Below, one piece after another: positions 1 through 8,238 of a DNA stretch of 64,000 nt. The stretch comes from JACQFZ01 sp036381895 (GTDB lineage Bacteria; Pseudomonadota; Gammaproteobacteria; Acidiferrobacterales; Sulfurifustaceae): contig DASVBY010000083.1 in assembly GCA_036381895.1 (NCBI GenBank), positions 1-64,000 on the forward strand, written 5' to 3'. The notes beneath the pieces were generated by a model. That model had not been told where the DNA came from, searched no databases, and saw only the letters and a program-made list of their open reading frames with translations. The translations under genes and the position numbers were made by a program. Positions within the stretch are counted from its first letter, which is position 1. Every line of letters starts with the position of its first letter.

Positions 1-2099
1 TGTTGCGCTCGGTGGTTTTGCGCAGGTTGCCGATCATGGCGTTGATGTAGTTCTTCAGGTCCGCCACCTCACCGGAGGCATCCACCTGAATGTACCGGGT
101 CAGGTCGCCGGTGGTTACCGCCGTGGCAACTTCCGCGATGGCGCGCACCTGGGTGGTAAGGTTGGCGGCCAGCAGGTTTACGTTCGCCGTCAGGTCCTTC
201 CAGGTGCCGGCGGCGCCCGGCACGTTCGCCTGCCCGCCGAGGCGGCCCTCCACGCCCACCTCGCGTGCGACGGTGGTGACCTGGTCGGCGAAGATCGCCA
301 GCGTGTCTGTCATGCTGTTGATCGTGTCGGCCAGGGCCGCGACCTCGCCCTTCGCCTCGACGGTGAGCTTCTGGTCGAGCTCGCCGTTGGCAACCGCCGT
401 GACCACCTTGACGATGCCGCGCACCTGGTTGGTGAGGTTCGCCGCCATGACGTTGACGTTGTCGGTGAGGTCCTTCCAGATGCTGGCGACGCCGGGTACC
501 TGCGCCTGGCCGCCGAGCTTGCCCTCGGTGCCGACCTCGCGCGCCACGCGCGTGACCTCGGCGGCGAACCCGTTCAGCTGGTCCACCATGGTGTTGATCG
601 TGTTCTTGAGCTGCAGGATCTCGCCGCGCACGTCCACCGTGATCTTGCGCGAGAGGTCGCCGCGCGCGATCGCGGTCGCGACCTCGGCGATGTTGCGCAC
701 CTGCGCGGTGAGGTTTCCCGCCATCCAGTTCACGTTGTCGGTCAGGTCCTTCCAGGTGCCGGCGGCGCCCGGCACCTGGGCGTGGCCGCCGAGCTTGCCC
801 TCGGTGCCGACCTCGCGCGCGACGCGCGTTACTTCGGACGCGAAGCTGTTGAGCTGGTCCACCATCGTGTTGATGGTGTTCTTGAGCGCGAGGATCTCGC
901 CCTTCACGTCGACCGTGATCTTGCGCGACAAATCGCCGCGGGCGACGGCCGTCGCGACCTCGGCGATGTTGCGCACCTGCGCGGTGAGGTTGCGCGCCAT
1001 CGAGTTCACGTTGTCGGTGAGGTTCTTCCAGGTGCCGGCGACGCCCGGAACTTCGGCCTGCCCGCCGAGCTTGCCTTCGGTGCCGACCTCGTGCGCGACG
1101 CGCGTGACCTCCGAAGCGAACCCGTTCAGCTGGTCGACCATCGTGTTGATGGTGTTCTTGAGCGCGAGGATTTCGCCCTTCACGTCCACCGTGATCTTGC
1201 GCGACAAATCGCCGCGGGCCACCGCCGTCGTGACCTCGGCGATGTTGCGCACCTGGGCCGTCAGGTTCCCGGCCATGGAGTTGACGTTGTCGGTGAGGTC
1301 TTTCCAGGTGCCGGCGACCCCCGGCACATCGGCCTGCCCGCCGAGCTTGCCCTCGGTGCCCACTTCGCGCGCGACGCGCGTCACTTCGGCGGCGAGGCTG
1401 CGCAGCTGGTCGACCATCGTATTGATGGTGTTCTTGAGCTCAAGGATTTCGCCCTTTACGTCCACCGTGATCTTGCGCGAGAGGTCGCCGCGCGCGATCG
1501 CGGTTGCCACCTCGGCGATGTTGCGCACCTGTGCCGTCAGGTTCCCGGCCATGGAGTTGACGTTGTCCGTCAAATCCTTCCAGATCCCGGCCGCGCCCGG
1601 GACCTTGGCCTGCCCGCCGAGCTTGCCCTCGGTGCCCACTTCGCGCGCGACGCGCGTCACTTCGGAAGCGAAGGAGCGCAGCTGGTCGACCATGGTGTTG
1701 ATCGCGTCCTTGAGCTGCAGGATCTCGCCGCGCGAATCGACCGTGATCTTGCGCGACAAGTCGCCGTTCGCGACGGCAATCGTGACCTCGGCGATGTTGC
1801 GTACCTGGCCGGTCAGGTTGGCGGCCATCGAGTTGACGTTGTCGGTTAGGTCTTTCCAGACGCCGGAGACATCCTTCACGGCCGCCTGGCCGCCGAGCTT
1901 GCCTTCGGCGCCGACCTCGCGCGCGACGCGCGTTACCTCGGAGGTGAAAACGCGCATCTGCTCGATCATGGTGTTCACGATCTTCGCTGCGCGCAGGAAC
2001 TCGCCCTCGAGCGCGCGCCCCTCCGATTCGAGCGGCACCGTACGCGACAGATCGCCCTTCGCCACTGCGGCGATGCTGCGCGTGACTGCCGCGGTCGGC
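1..2099 (-). repeat. 276-bp in-frame tandem repeat array (HAMP units)
   Basis: At least eight successive 276-base units keep exact register through the kinase gene. The six units between about 480 and 2099 are closely similar at DNA level; the two nearest base 1 are more diverged. The length is a multiple of three, so unit gain or loss by recombination would keep the reading frame. Confidence 0.85.
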
Positions 2100-2473
2100 C
2101 ACAACAGGTCCTCGATCAATCCGTTGACCGACGCCGCGATGCGCCCCCACGCGCCCGGCTGCTCCTCGCCGCGCACACGCTCGCGCGTGCTGCCGTGCCT
2201 GCCGACCGCGCGGCCGACCCGCTCGACCTCCGCGGCGAGGCGGCCGTTCGCGCGGACGATCTCGTTGAAGGCGTCTGCGAACTTGCCGGCGGCACCCGGC
2301 CAGCGGCGGGGCAGGCGTGCGGAGAAATCTCCGTCGCGGACCGCCTGCACGACCTCGAGGAGCTCGCGGGCATCGAGCCAGTTGCCCCGATCCCGAAGCC
2401 GCCTTCTCCGGGAGGATGCGTTCGTCGAAGGATTGCCGGCGGGGATTCGGACCGCGTCGCGAGTGGTGGTCAT
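1..2473 (-). CDS. Soluble poly-HAMP sensor histidine kinase (Nik1-like), N-terminal part; 3' end outside window
   Basis: The frame reads from an ATG at 2473 (AAGGA site about 9 bases upstream) and is still open at base 1, so about 824 N-terminal residues are visible and the catalytic end is missing. After about 40 basic, soluble residues there is one divergent HAMP-like unit, then a 92-residue unit repeated in exact 276-base register; the same landmark recurs at 29, 305, 581, 857, 1133, 1409, 1685 and 1961. Each unit carries phrases such as EVTRVAREVGTEGKLGGQA, WKDLTDNVN and GDLSRKITVD, typical of chained HAMP domains. No membrane segment precedes them. Fungal Nik1/Os-1 kinases and their bacterial relatives have this array of 92-residue units followed by HisKA, HATPase and receiver domains; that ending is inferred here. 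The stacked HAMPs probably form a long signalling coiled coil sensing a cytoplasmic or osmotic cue. Confidence 0.88.
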   Translation of the reverse strand, partial: MTTTRDAVRIPAGNPSTNASSRRRRLRDRGNWLDARELLEVVQAVRDGDFSARLPRRWPGAAGKFADAFNEIVRANGRLAAEVERVGRAVGRHGSTRERVRGEEQPGAWGRIAASVNGLIEDLLWPTAAVTRSIAAVAKGDLSRTVPLESEGRALEGEFLRAAKIVNTMIEQMRVFTSEVTRVAREVGAEGKLGGQAAVKDVSGVWKDLTDNVNSMAANLTGQVRNIAEVTIAVANGDLSRKITVDSRGEILQLKDAINTMVDQLRSFASEVTRVAREVGTEGKLGGQAKVPGAAGIWKDLTDNVNSMAGNLTAQVRNIAEVATAIARGDLSRKITVDVKGEILELKNTINTMVDQLRSLAAEVTRVAREVGTEGKLGGQADVPGVAGTWKDLTDNVNSMAGNLTAQVRNIAEVTTAVARGDLSRKITVDVKGEILALKNTINTMVDQLNGFASEVTRVAHEVGTEGKLGGQAEVPGVAGTWKNLTDNVNSMARNLTAQVRNIAEVATAVARGDLSRKITVDVKGEILALKNTINTMVDQLNSFASEVTRVAREVGTEGKLGGHAQVPGAAGTWKDLTDNVNWMAGNLTAQVRNIAEVATAIARGDLSRKITVDVRGEILQLKNTINTMVDQLNGFAAEVTRVAREVGTEGKLGGQAQVPGVASIWKDLTDNVNVMAANLTNQVRGIVKVVTAVANGELDQKLTVEAKGEVAALADTINSMTDTLAIFADQVTTVAREVGVEGRLGGQANVPGAAGTWKDLTANVNLLAANLTTQVRAIAEVATAVTTGDLTRYIQVDASGEVADLKNYINAMIGNLRKTTERN

Positions 2474-3105
2474 GGGATCGTTCCTTCGCTTGCATCGGAC
2501 GCTCGAGCGCGTCGTCTTGCGGCGACCTCGGGCGCGCGGAAGCGGGCAAACAGCGAACGTGGAAGCATGGAGCCTTCCCTGGGGAATTGCATTAGAGGCT
2601 AAGCCGAGTGCTGTAGCTGCTCGGCGGGAATAACCTTAAGCGGCGCGTTGAAGCGGCACAACATCGACTAGGTGAAATCCCCATGTCGCCGATCGGCGAC
2701 ACTTTTCTCGAGCGAACGTTGTGTACACCGCACGCCGGCAGCCTGCGTGCCCGCCGTCGCCTGAAGAGCGCGTGCGTCCACGATTCTCACGCATACTCTG
2801 GACACGCGTCTCGGCCAGGGGATCGCGTCGCTTCTCGCCGCACGTCTCCGGAAATCGGACGTCTGTCCGCTCGCGGCTCTGGAGAACGCTTCCGCTTCGA
2901 GGGGAGCCGCCGCGGCGCTCCTGTCGCATCGGCGGGTCGCGGAATCCGCGCGCCGCGAACTCGAACACCGAGATCGGGGTCGTCAGCGGTCCGGCGCTCG
3001 TCGGCCGGATCGCGGAAACGTTCGATCGATGCCGTGCGGCGAGGGTGTGTGGTCAGGCGGGAGTGCGCGCCGGCCGTGCGACAGCGCAGCGCACGCCGAG
3101 GCGGG
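2474..3105. other. Intergenic stretch, no gene recognised
   Basis: About 630 bases lie between the start of the HAMP kinase and the end of the chemoreceptor. Open frames here have arginine-rich, low-complexity translations without a convincing start site or family signature. The part next to 2473 should hold the kinase promoter, but I see no clear promoter boxes. Confidence 0.5.
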
Positions 3106-4725
3106 TCAGAACGCGGCGCGCAGCATCGGCCGTGCAGCGCCGCTCACCGCCGGTTCTTCGTCCGCGAGAGGGAGGTCGGGGACCGAAGCGCTCTCGATCT
3201 TGAACGCGTGCAGCAGCCGGTACAGGTGCTGCGCCTGGTCTTCCATCGACTTGCTCGCCTCGGCAACGCGGCACACGACCTCGGCGTTCTCCTGGGTGGC
3301 GCGGTCGATCTCGACCACCGCGCGGTTCACCTGCTCGATGCCGCTCACCTGCTCCTGGCTCGAGGCCGCGATCTCGCCGACGATCTCGGCCATGCGCCTG
3401 GCGCTGCGCATGATCTCCTCGAAGCTCGACATCGATTGGGTCACGAGCTCCGTGCCTTGGTGCACCTTGGCGGTGCTGTCCGCGATGAGTGCCTTGATCT
3501 CCCTCGCGGAGGCGGCCGCGCGCTGTGCGAGGCTGCGCACCTCGCTCGCGACGACCGCGAAGCCGTGGCCCTGGTCGCCGGCGTGCGCCGCCTCGACCGC
3601 GGCGTTGAGGGCGAGGAGGCTGGTCTGGAACGCGATCGCGTCGATCACGCCCGTGATCTCGGCGATCTTATTGCTGCTCGCATTGATCTCGGCCATGGCG
3701 GCGGCGATGCGGTCCATGTTGCGGCCGCCCGCCTGGGCGAGCGCCTGGGTCGAGTCCGCCATCTCCGACGCGCGGCGCGTATTGTCCGCGTTCTCTCTGA
3801 CGGTGCTCGTCATCTCCTCCATGCTCGCCGCGGTCTCCTCGAGCGAGCTCGCCTGCGTCTCGGTCCGCATGGAGAGGTCCTCGTTGCTGCGCGCGATCTC
3901 GCGCGACTTGTCCGCGATGACGCGCGCCGCGCCGAGGACTTCGCCGATGATCTGCTGCAGTCGATCGAGGAAGCGGTTGAACGAGGACGTGAGCTCCCCG
4001 AACTCGTCGGCGCTGCGGCTCGCGAGCCGGCGCGTGAGGTCGCCGCCGCCGGCCGCGATCTCCCGCAGCGAGGCGAGCATCGCGGTGACGCTGTCCGCTA
4101 CCAGATTGGTGACGAGATAGCTCAGCCCGGCGATGATCGCGAGCATGAGCACGCCGATCACCGAGCCGAGGCCGATGGCCTGCGACGCCGAGCGCTTGGC
4201 CTGATCGACTGCCGCCGTGAACAGGGCGTAGCGCTGCGTGCGGAAGTTTTGCAGGACGCCTTCGAGCGCGGCGAGCGCCGACTGCATCGCTTCGGCCGAT
4301 GTGCCGATGTCCGCCGGAAGCCTGCTGTTCATCATTTCCTGCGTGAGCGGCCGGGCGTGACCGTAGTAGGTGTCGAGGAGCTCCTGCGCCCGGGTCATGT
4401 GGCGCTCGGCGCCGGCGTCGAGCGCGGCAATGCGGCTGAAATTTCTGCCCATGGCCGCCACGTGCCGGTCGGCATCCTCGAGCAGGTCGATTTCCGCCGC
4501 GCTCGCGGCCTGGTTCAGCGTCTGCTTGATCCTGTCGAGCAGCACCAGATTGGCGTTGGTCAGCTCGAGCACCGGAAAGTGCACCTCGCGGATCTGCTCG
4601 AGCCGTTCCGCGTTCGCGCGCGTGACGAACAGGTTGAACGCGAGGTAGAGGCAGAAGCCGGCGATCGCCGTGACGCCGATGAGCGCGATCTTGTGCTTGA
4701 TCCGCAGATCGATGAGCCATCGCAT
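3106..4725 (-). CDS. Methyl-accepting chemotaxis protein
   Basis: A 539-residue chemoreceptor for flagellar or related taxis. Segments in order: TM1 (about 13-34), a mainly helical periplasmic domain of the four-helix-bundle kind (about 35-183), TM2 (about 184-207), HAMP (about 208-260) and the cytoplasmic signalling hairpin, whose conserved tip is near 361-395 (AFQTSLLALNAAVEAA ... GFAVVASEVRSLAQ). The C-terminus lacks an NWETF-type CheR/CheB tether. I chose the ATG at 4725 (MRWLIDLR) because it has a GGGAG site; an in-frame start at 4764 would add 13 residues before the membrane anchor. It lies 54 bases downstream of the small PstS-like protein gene on the same strand, so the periplasmic protein may present a ligand to this receptor (inference). 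The ligand is unknown. Confidence 0.93.
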   Translation of the reverse strand: MRWLIDLRIKHKIALIGVTAIAGFCLYLAFNLFVTRANAERLEQIREVHFPVLELTNANLVLLDRIKQTLNQAASAAEIDLLEDADRHVAAMGRNFSRIAALDAGAERHMTRAQELLDTYYGHARPLTQEMMNSRLPADIGTSAEAMQSALAALEGVLQNFRTQRYALFTAAVDQAKRSASQAIGLGSVIGVLMLAIIAGLSYLVTNLVADSVTAMLASLREIAAGGGDLTRRLASRSADEFGELTSSFNRFLDRLQQIIGEVLGAARVIADKSREIARSNEDLSMRTETQASSLEETAASMEEMTSTVRENADNTRRASEMADSTQALAQAGGRNMDRIAAAMAEINASSNKIAEITGVIDAIAFQTSLLALNAAVEAAHAGDQGHGFAVVASEVRSLAQRAAASAREIKALIADSTAKVHQGTELVTQSMSSFEEIMRSARRMAEIVGEIAASSQEQVSGIEQVNRAVVEIDRATQENAEVVCRVAEASKSMEDQAQHLYRLLHAFKIESASVPDLPLADEEPAVSGAARPMLRAAF

Positions 4726-4779
4726 GCGGGTGATCTCCCTGCAGGCCCTGGTCTTCGCCGGCACGCGGATTCCGCGGCG

Positions 4780-5214
4780 CTAGGGCAGCCGCGCGACGAC
4801 CTTGACGCTGTCGTCGACCGCCACGCTGTCGATGTAGCCGATGGCGTCCTTGCGTCGCGCCACCCAGCGGCGCATCGCGGCATCGCCGCCGATCACCTCG
4901 GGCGGGGTGTCCTTGCCCGAGAAGATGGCCTGCGCCCAGTACGCCTTCATCTGTGCCTCGGATTTCTCGACCACCTTGCGGTAGAACTCCGCGCGCGTGC
5001 GGCTGCCCTCGGGCTGGTCGCCAGGGGTCGCGGGCTCGCCGTTCGGGAAGGTCTTGTCCTTGCCGAGGTAGATGCGCCTGGCCGTCTCCACGTCGAGACT
5101 CGTGATGCTGTTCGCCGGATTCACGATCACGACAACCTCGGCAAAGGCCCCGGCCGCCGGAAGGGCGAGCGCCAGCACGCCGCCCGCGAGCATCAATCGG
5201 ATCATTGTTTTCAT
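4780..5214 (-). CDS. Small PstS-like periplasmic binding protein
   Basis: A 144-residue exported protein with a signal peptide (about 1-25, ending AGAFA before EVVVIVNP). The mature part matches the short phosphate-ABC-transporter substrate-binding-like family (PBP-like domain): the VNPANSI start, a RRIYLGK segment, and a DAIGYID segment near the end. It is about half the length of true PstS, and no pstCAB genes are nearby, so a role as a ligand carrier or sensor accessory is more likely than transport. It precedes the chemoreceptor gene and is probably co-transcribed with it. Confidence 0.8.
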   Translation of the reverse strand: MKTMIRLMLAGGVLALALPAAGAFAEVVVIVNPANSITSLDVETARRIYLGKDKTFPNGEPATPGDQPEGSRTRAEFYRKVVEKSEAQMKAYWAQAIFSGKDTPPEVIGGDAAMRRWVARRKDAIGYIDSVAVDDSVKVVARLP

Positions 5215-5780
5215 GGCACTCTCCTCAGAACGCGACCGCGACGCCGGTGCCGTACCGGCTCACGTCCCTTTCCCGCGGCACGGCATCGCAGAAGCCTCCG
5301 GCCGTGCAGGCGCGAGCGCCTCCCTGCGCGCTCACCGGCGCATGCGCGGCGCCGGCTGCCGCCGGCATCAATGGAACGCACCCCTGGAAACCAGAACGGG
5401 CCAGAACGGCCGCTTTCCTTTTTTGTGGGGGTCATTGCAAGAAGCGTACCGGGTGCGGGATGCAGCCGCGCGCACCTGGCGGCCGGGCCGGCGAGTCCCG
5501 AACGGCGAGGGCTCGACGGGGGTCCTGGTCTGCTTTTGCGGAAGTCGCCGGACCCGGCGCAGGGGAGCCTTCGGCCCCGGCGGCGCCCCCAAAGGGGGAT
5601 CGGGGGACGAAGCGCTGCCGCCAGGGGCGCAGCAGGGTGGTGGTGCGGCCGCGGCCCCGCGGGGCCCGCGGCCGCTCGTTCGCCGGGGTACGGTTTGCCG
5701 GCTCCGGGCGCGGAAGCGGCCTACCGATCGAGCGATTCGGCGATGGCGTCGGAGCGGCCCGCCGACGTGCGGGACGAAGG
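5215..5780. other. Intergenic stretch with a possible coding remnant
   Basis: No intact gene is recognised over about 565 bases. On the minus strand, bases 5225-5368 encode 47 residues from an ATG and end in SRYGTGVAVAF, a terminal-Phe beta-strand pattern like that of outer-membrane proteins. The frame closes a short way upstream and no signal peptide precedes it. It may be the 3' end of a lost porin gene once linked to the PstS-like/MCP pair, or chance. The rest holds G/C-rich inverted repeats. Confidence 0.35.
5645..5675. repeat. Near-perfect 31-bp GC palindrome, possible terminator hairpin
   Basis: The segment begins and ends with GCGGCCGC and is almost its own reverse complement, so RNA from either strand would fold into a very stable hairpin. 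It lies about 105 bases past the end of the SRPBCC gene. No T-run follows, so a standard intrinsic terminator is not shown. Confidence 0.4.
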
Positions 5781-6257
5781 CTACCGGCGCCGCAGGTACT
5801 CCTCGAGGCGCCCGACTGTCTGGGTCAAGCCGTCTGCGGCGCCGTAAGTCTCGACGACGTGCGTGCGCGCATCGGGTGAGGGGAAGACCATGCGCATCGT
5901 GAGCCGCGTCCTTCCTGCTTCCTCGGCGAACGTTACCGTGACATGAAAGTTCACCGGCTCGTCGCCGTCCTCGCCGTCGTGCTCGTAGACGAGCCGCTCG
6001 GGCCGGACGACCTCGAGATAGACGATCCGGTTCCGGTAGTCGCGGCCGTCGGGGCCGTGCATGACGAAGCGCCACTGGCCGCCCGGGCGCAGATCCATGA
6101 CCTCCGTAGTCGTGCGGAAGCCGTTCGGGCCCCACCACTCGCCGATGTGCTTCGGGTCGGTCCAGACGCTCCATACGAGCTCGCGCGGCGCATCGAGGAG
6201 GCGCGAGATGGCGAGCTCGCGCTCGCCGACGAGGGTGGCCTGGCTCATGTCTTTCAT
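5781..6257 (-). CDS. SRPBCC / AHSA1-family protein
   Basis: A 158-residue START-like (SRPBCC) domain protein of the AHSA1 (Aha1 C-terminal-like) group. Conserved features are the RLLDAPRELVWSVWTDP opening, the EWWGPNGF segment, DLRPGGQWRFVM and the late WxxTV-like helix (TQTVGRLEEYL). The start at 6257 is set by a strong AAAGGAG site about 7 bases upstream; a longer upstream frame exists but is not supported. It is the third gene of an ArsR/SnoaL/SRPBCC operon. Such proteins bind hydrophobic small molecules; the ligand here is unknown. Confidence 0.9.
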   Translation of the reverse strand: MKDMSQATLVGERELAISRLLDAPRELVWSVWTDPKHIGEWWGPNGFRTTTEVMDLRPGGQWRFVMHGPDGRDYRNRIVYLEVVRPERLVYEHDGEDGDEPVNFHVTVTFAEEAGRTRLTMRMVFPSPDARTHVVETYGAADGLTQTVGRLEEYLRRR

Positions 6258-6297
6258 GTGCAAGCTCCTTTGTGGTCCGTTTGCGGTTGCTCTGCGA

Positions 6298-6690
6298 TCA
6301 CGCCGTTTCCCCGGGGTCATCGCTTCGGTTCGGCCAGTCCGGCGGGACTTCCATCACATACGAGACGAGCCGCTCGATCCTGCCGTTCTCGAAGGTGAAC
6401 ACGTCGCAGAACGCCGCATGCAGTATGCCGCCCGCTTTGCGCTGGGCGCGTACGCGGCCCTCGGCGACCACGACGTCGTGTGCTTCGATCAGGCGCGTCA
6501 CGGCGATGTCCGGGCGCCCGACAAACGCGTCGTTCTCGATCTCGGCATCGAACGCCGCCTTGCCGCGCAGGTGAAACAACCCCGGCATCTCCCATTCGAC
6601 GTCGTCCGCGAGGCAGGCGAGGATCGCGGCGCGATCGCCGCGGCGAAAGCCGTCCATGTACGCCCCCACGGTGCGCTCGTTCGCGGTCAT
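6298..6690 (-). CDS. SnoaL-like / nuclear transport factor 2 family protein
   Basis: A 130-residue alpha+beta cone-fold protein. It shows the NTF2-like pattern: an N-terminal helix (VGAYMDGFRRGD), the ILACLADDVEWEMPG strand-loop, and C-terminal strands (HAAFCDVFTFENGRIERL). Members are polyketide cyclases, isomerases, dehydratases or ligand-binding proteins, and nothing here identifies a reaction. It lies between the arsR-like and SRPBCC genes on the same strand, with short gaps of 28 and 40 bases. The ATG at 6690 has a GGAG site 8 bases upstream. Confidence 0.85.
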   Translation of the reverse strand: MTANERTVGAYMDGFRRGDRAAILACLADDVEWEMPGLFHLRGKAAFDAEIENDAFVGRPDIAVTRLIEAHDVVVAEGRVRAQRKAGGILHAAFCDVFTFENGRIERLVSYVMEVPPDWPNRSDDPGETA

Positions 6691-6718
6691 GCGTTTCGCT
6701 CCGGTCGGTTCGTGGTGC

Positions 6719-7075
6719 TCAGCGCGACTTCTTCCTGCGGCGTTTCGGCCGCCTGCTCTGCAGCTCCTGCAGATACACGTCGAGGCGGTCGAAGCTCTGC
6801 TCGAAGAACTGCCGGTAGTGCTCGAGCCAATCGGCCACCTCGCGCAGCGGGCGCGCCTCGAGCCGGCAGGGCCGCCACTGCGCCTCGCGCCCGCGCACGA
6901 TCAGCCCGGCATGCTCCAGGACCTTCAGGTGCTTGGTCACGGCCGGCAGGCTGATGTCGAAGGGCGCGGCGAGCTCGGTCACGGTCGCCTCGCCTCGTGC
7001 GAGGCGCGCGAGGATCGCGCGGCGCGTGGGGTCGGCGAGCGCGGCGAAGGTGGTGCTGAGGCGGTCGGTCGGCAC
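6719..7075 (-). CDS. ArsR-family (SdpR-like) winged-helix repressor
   Basis: A 118-residue HTH regulator starting at a GTG. It has the typical opening (FAALADPTRRAILARL), a recognition helix region (LPAVTKHLKVLEHAGLI), a wing with a basic segment, and a C-terminal helix rich in Phe/Tyr. The metal-binding Cys pair of ArsR/SmtB (ELCVCDL) is absent, so metal sensing is unlikely. This subgroup commonly precedes an AHSA1/SRPBCC gene, as here. Autoregulation through the inverted repeat just upstream is likely. Confidence 0.92.
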   Translation of the reverse strand: MPTDRLSTTFAALADPTRRAILARLARGEATVTELAAPFDISLPAVTKHLKVLEHAGLIVRGREAQWRPCRLEARPLREVADWLEHYRQFFEQSFDRLDVYLQELQSRRPKRRRKKSR

Positions 7076-7087
7076 GGGCAGTCTTTA

Positions 7088-7104
7088 TTTAACCGATTGG
7101 TAAA
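7088..7104. promoter_or_regulatory. Candidate ArsR operator (TTTAACC-N-TTGGTAAA-like inverted repeat)
   Basis: An AT-rich imperfect inverted repeat, TTTAACCGATTGGTAAA, lies 13 bases before the arsR-like start codon in otherwise very GC-rich DNA. Half-sites of the AACC/GGTT kind before ArsR-SRPBCC gene pairs are typical operators. Its position would block transcription or translation start of the operon. Confidence 0.6.
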
Positions 7105-7457
7105 GTAACAACGGGCGCGACTGCAGTCAAGCAAAACCGCATGTGCACCGGCCGGCCGCACCTGCGCGAATGCGCGGAGCAGCCATTCGCGTGTCGGGCA
7201 ATACCCGTGGTGCGCGCGGCGCGCGAAGCTCACAGGCTGAATACGGCGGGGCGCGCAGGGAGCGCAATCGTGCGCGCGGCGTACAGGAAGCCCGACATCC
7301 GGCGGCCGCTGTGGGCGGGGGTCTTCGTCGGCATCGGCGCGATGGCGGCCGTGGATGTGCGCTGTTCGCCGTGCGGTAGCACGGGGGCGCGAGCCCGCAC
7401 TTTGCGCAGGGGCCGTGTGCGTCGACCGCGCGCATTCGGCGCCCATATAATCGGCGC
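7105..7457. other. Divergent intergenic region
   Basis: About 350 bases separate the arsR-like operon (leftward) from the exported methyltransferase gene (rightward). No conserved coding sequence is seen. Promoters for both directions must lie here; apart from the operator-like repeat at its left edge none is obvious. Confidence 0.4.
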
Positions 7458-8135
7458 ATGAGAGCTCCGTTGCCGCTTTCCCGATACCTGTTCCTGATCG
7501 CGTGCGCGATCTGGCTCGCCGCGGCCGTCGCGAGCGCGCAGTCTCCCCACACGCACCAGCATCACTTCCGCGACGCCGAGCGCTGGGCGCAGGTCTTCGA
7601 CGATCCGGCGCGCGACGAGTGGCAGAAGCCGGAGGCGGTGATTCGCGCACTGGCGCTCGCGCCCGATGCCGTCATCGCGGACATCGGCGCCGGCACCGGC
7701 TATTTCGCGGTCCGCCTCGCGAGAACGGTGCCCGCGGGGCGCGTCCATGCGGTCGACATCGAGTCCGATATGGTGCGTTACCTCGCCGAACGGGCGAAGC
7801 GCGAAGGGCTGCAGAACCTCGCTGTGGTCCAGGGTACGCCGGACGACGCGCGGCTGCCCGAGAAGGTCGATCTCGTTCTGCTCGTCGACACGTATCACCA
7901 CATCGAGGATCGCGAGGGGTACTTCCGGAAGCTGCGCGGCTCGCTCGCGCCGGGCGGGCGGCTCGCGGTGATCGATTTTCGCCTCGACTCGCCGGTCGGA
8001 CCCCCGCGGGCCGCGCGCATCGAGGCGAAGCAGGTCGTCCGGGAGCTCGGGACCGCGGGCTACGTGCTCACCGAAGAGCACGACTTCCTGCCGAACCAGC
8101 ATTTCCTCGTTTTCCGTCCGGCCGAGGCGCGGTAA
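7458..8135 (+). CDS. Exported class I SAM-dependent methyltransferase
   Basis: A 225-residue protein with an N-terminal signal peptide (about 1-27, cleavage near ASA-Q) followed by a His-rich stretch (HTHQHH) and a complete Rossmann methyltransferase domain. Motif I is IADIGAGTGYFAVRLA; an acidic strand-2 residue (AVDIE) and a VDLVLLVDTYHHI motif follow. A periplasmic location is unusual because SAM is cytosolic, but this family (methyltransferase with signal peptide, often HHRF/DAERW at its start) is widespread in proteobacteria. The substrate is unknown. The following ABC genes are convergent. Confidence 0.88.
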   Translation: MRAPLPLSRYLFLIACAIWLAAAVASAQSPHTHQHHFRDAERWAQVFDDPARDEWQKPEAVIRALALAPDAVIADIGAGTGYFAVRLARTVPAGRVHAVDIESDMVRYLAERAKREGLQNLAVVQGTPDDARLPEKVDLVLLVDTYHHIEDREGYFRKLRGSLAPGGRLAVIDFRLDSPVGPPRAARIEAKQVVRELGTAGYVLTEEHDFLPNQHFLVFRPAEAR

Positions 8136-8238
8136 TCGCGCCGGGTTCGCCGCCAAAGCGGCCGGCTTCGATGCTTGCGGTCGCGAGCGAAGGCGCCGCG
8201 CCCGTTCCACCGCGCCCGGTCTCGGGCGGTTGGCCGAC

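Noticed and set aside
90..2633. An 847-codon open frame on the plus strand opposite the HAMP kinase
   Set aside because: It mirrors the 276-bp repeat on the other strand, has no family features and a strange Ser/Pro/Arg-rich composition; the minus strand gives a clear HAMP array.
2636..2968. A 110-codon minus-strand frame upstream of the HAMP kinase
   Set aside because: It is Arg-rich, has no ribosome site or recognisable motif, and its composition fits non-coding GC-rich DNA.
2683..5847. A 1054-codon plus-strand frame across the chemoreceptor and PstS-like genes
   Set aside because: It is antisense to two clear genes and is Arg/His/Leu-rich without motifs, as expected from GC-rich codon bias.
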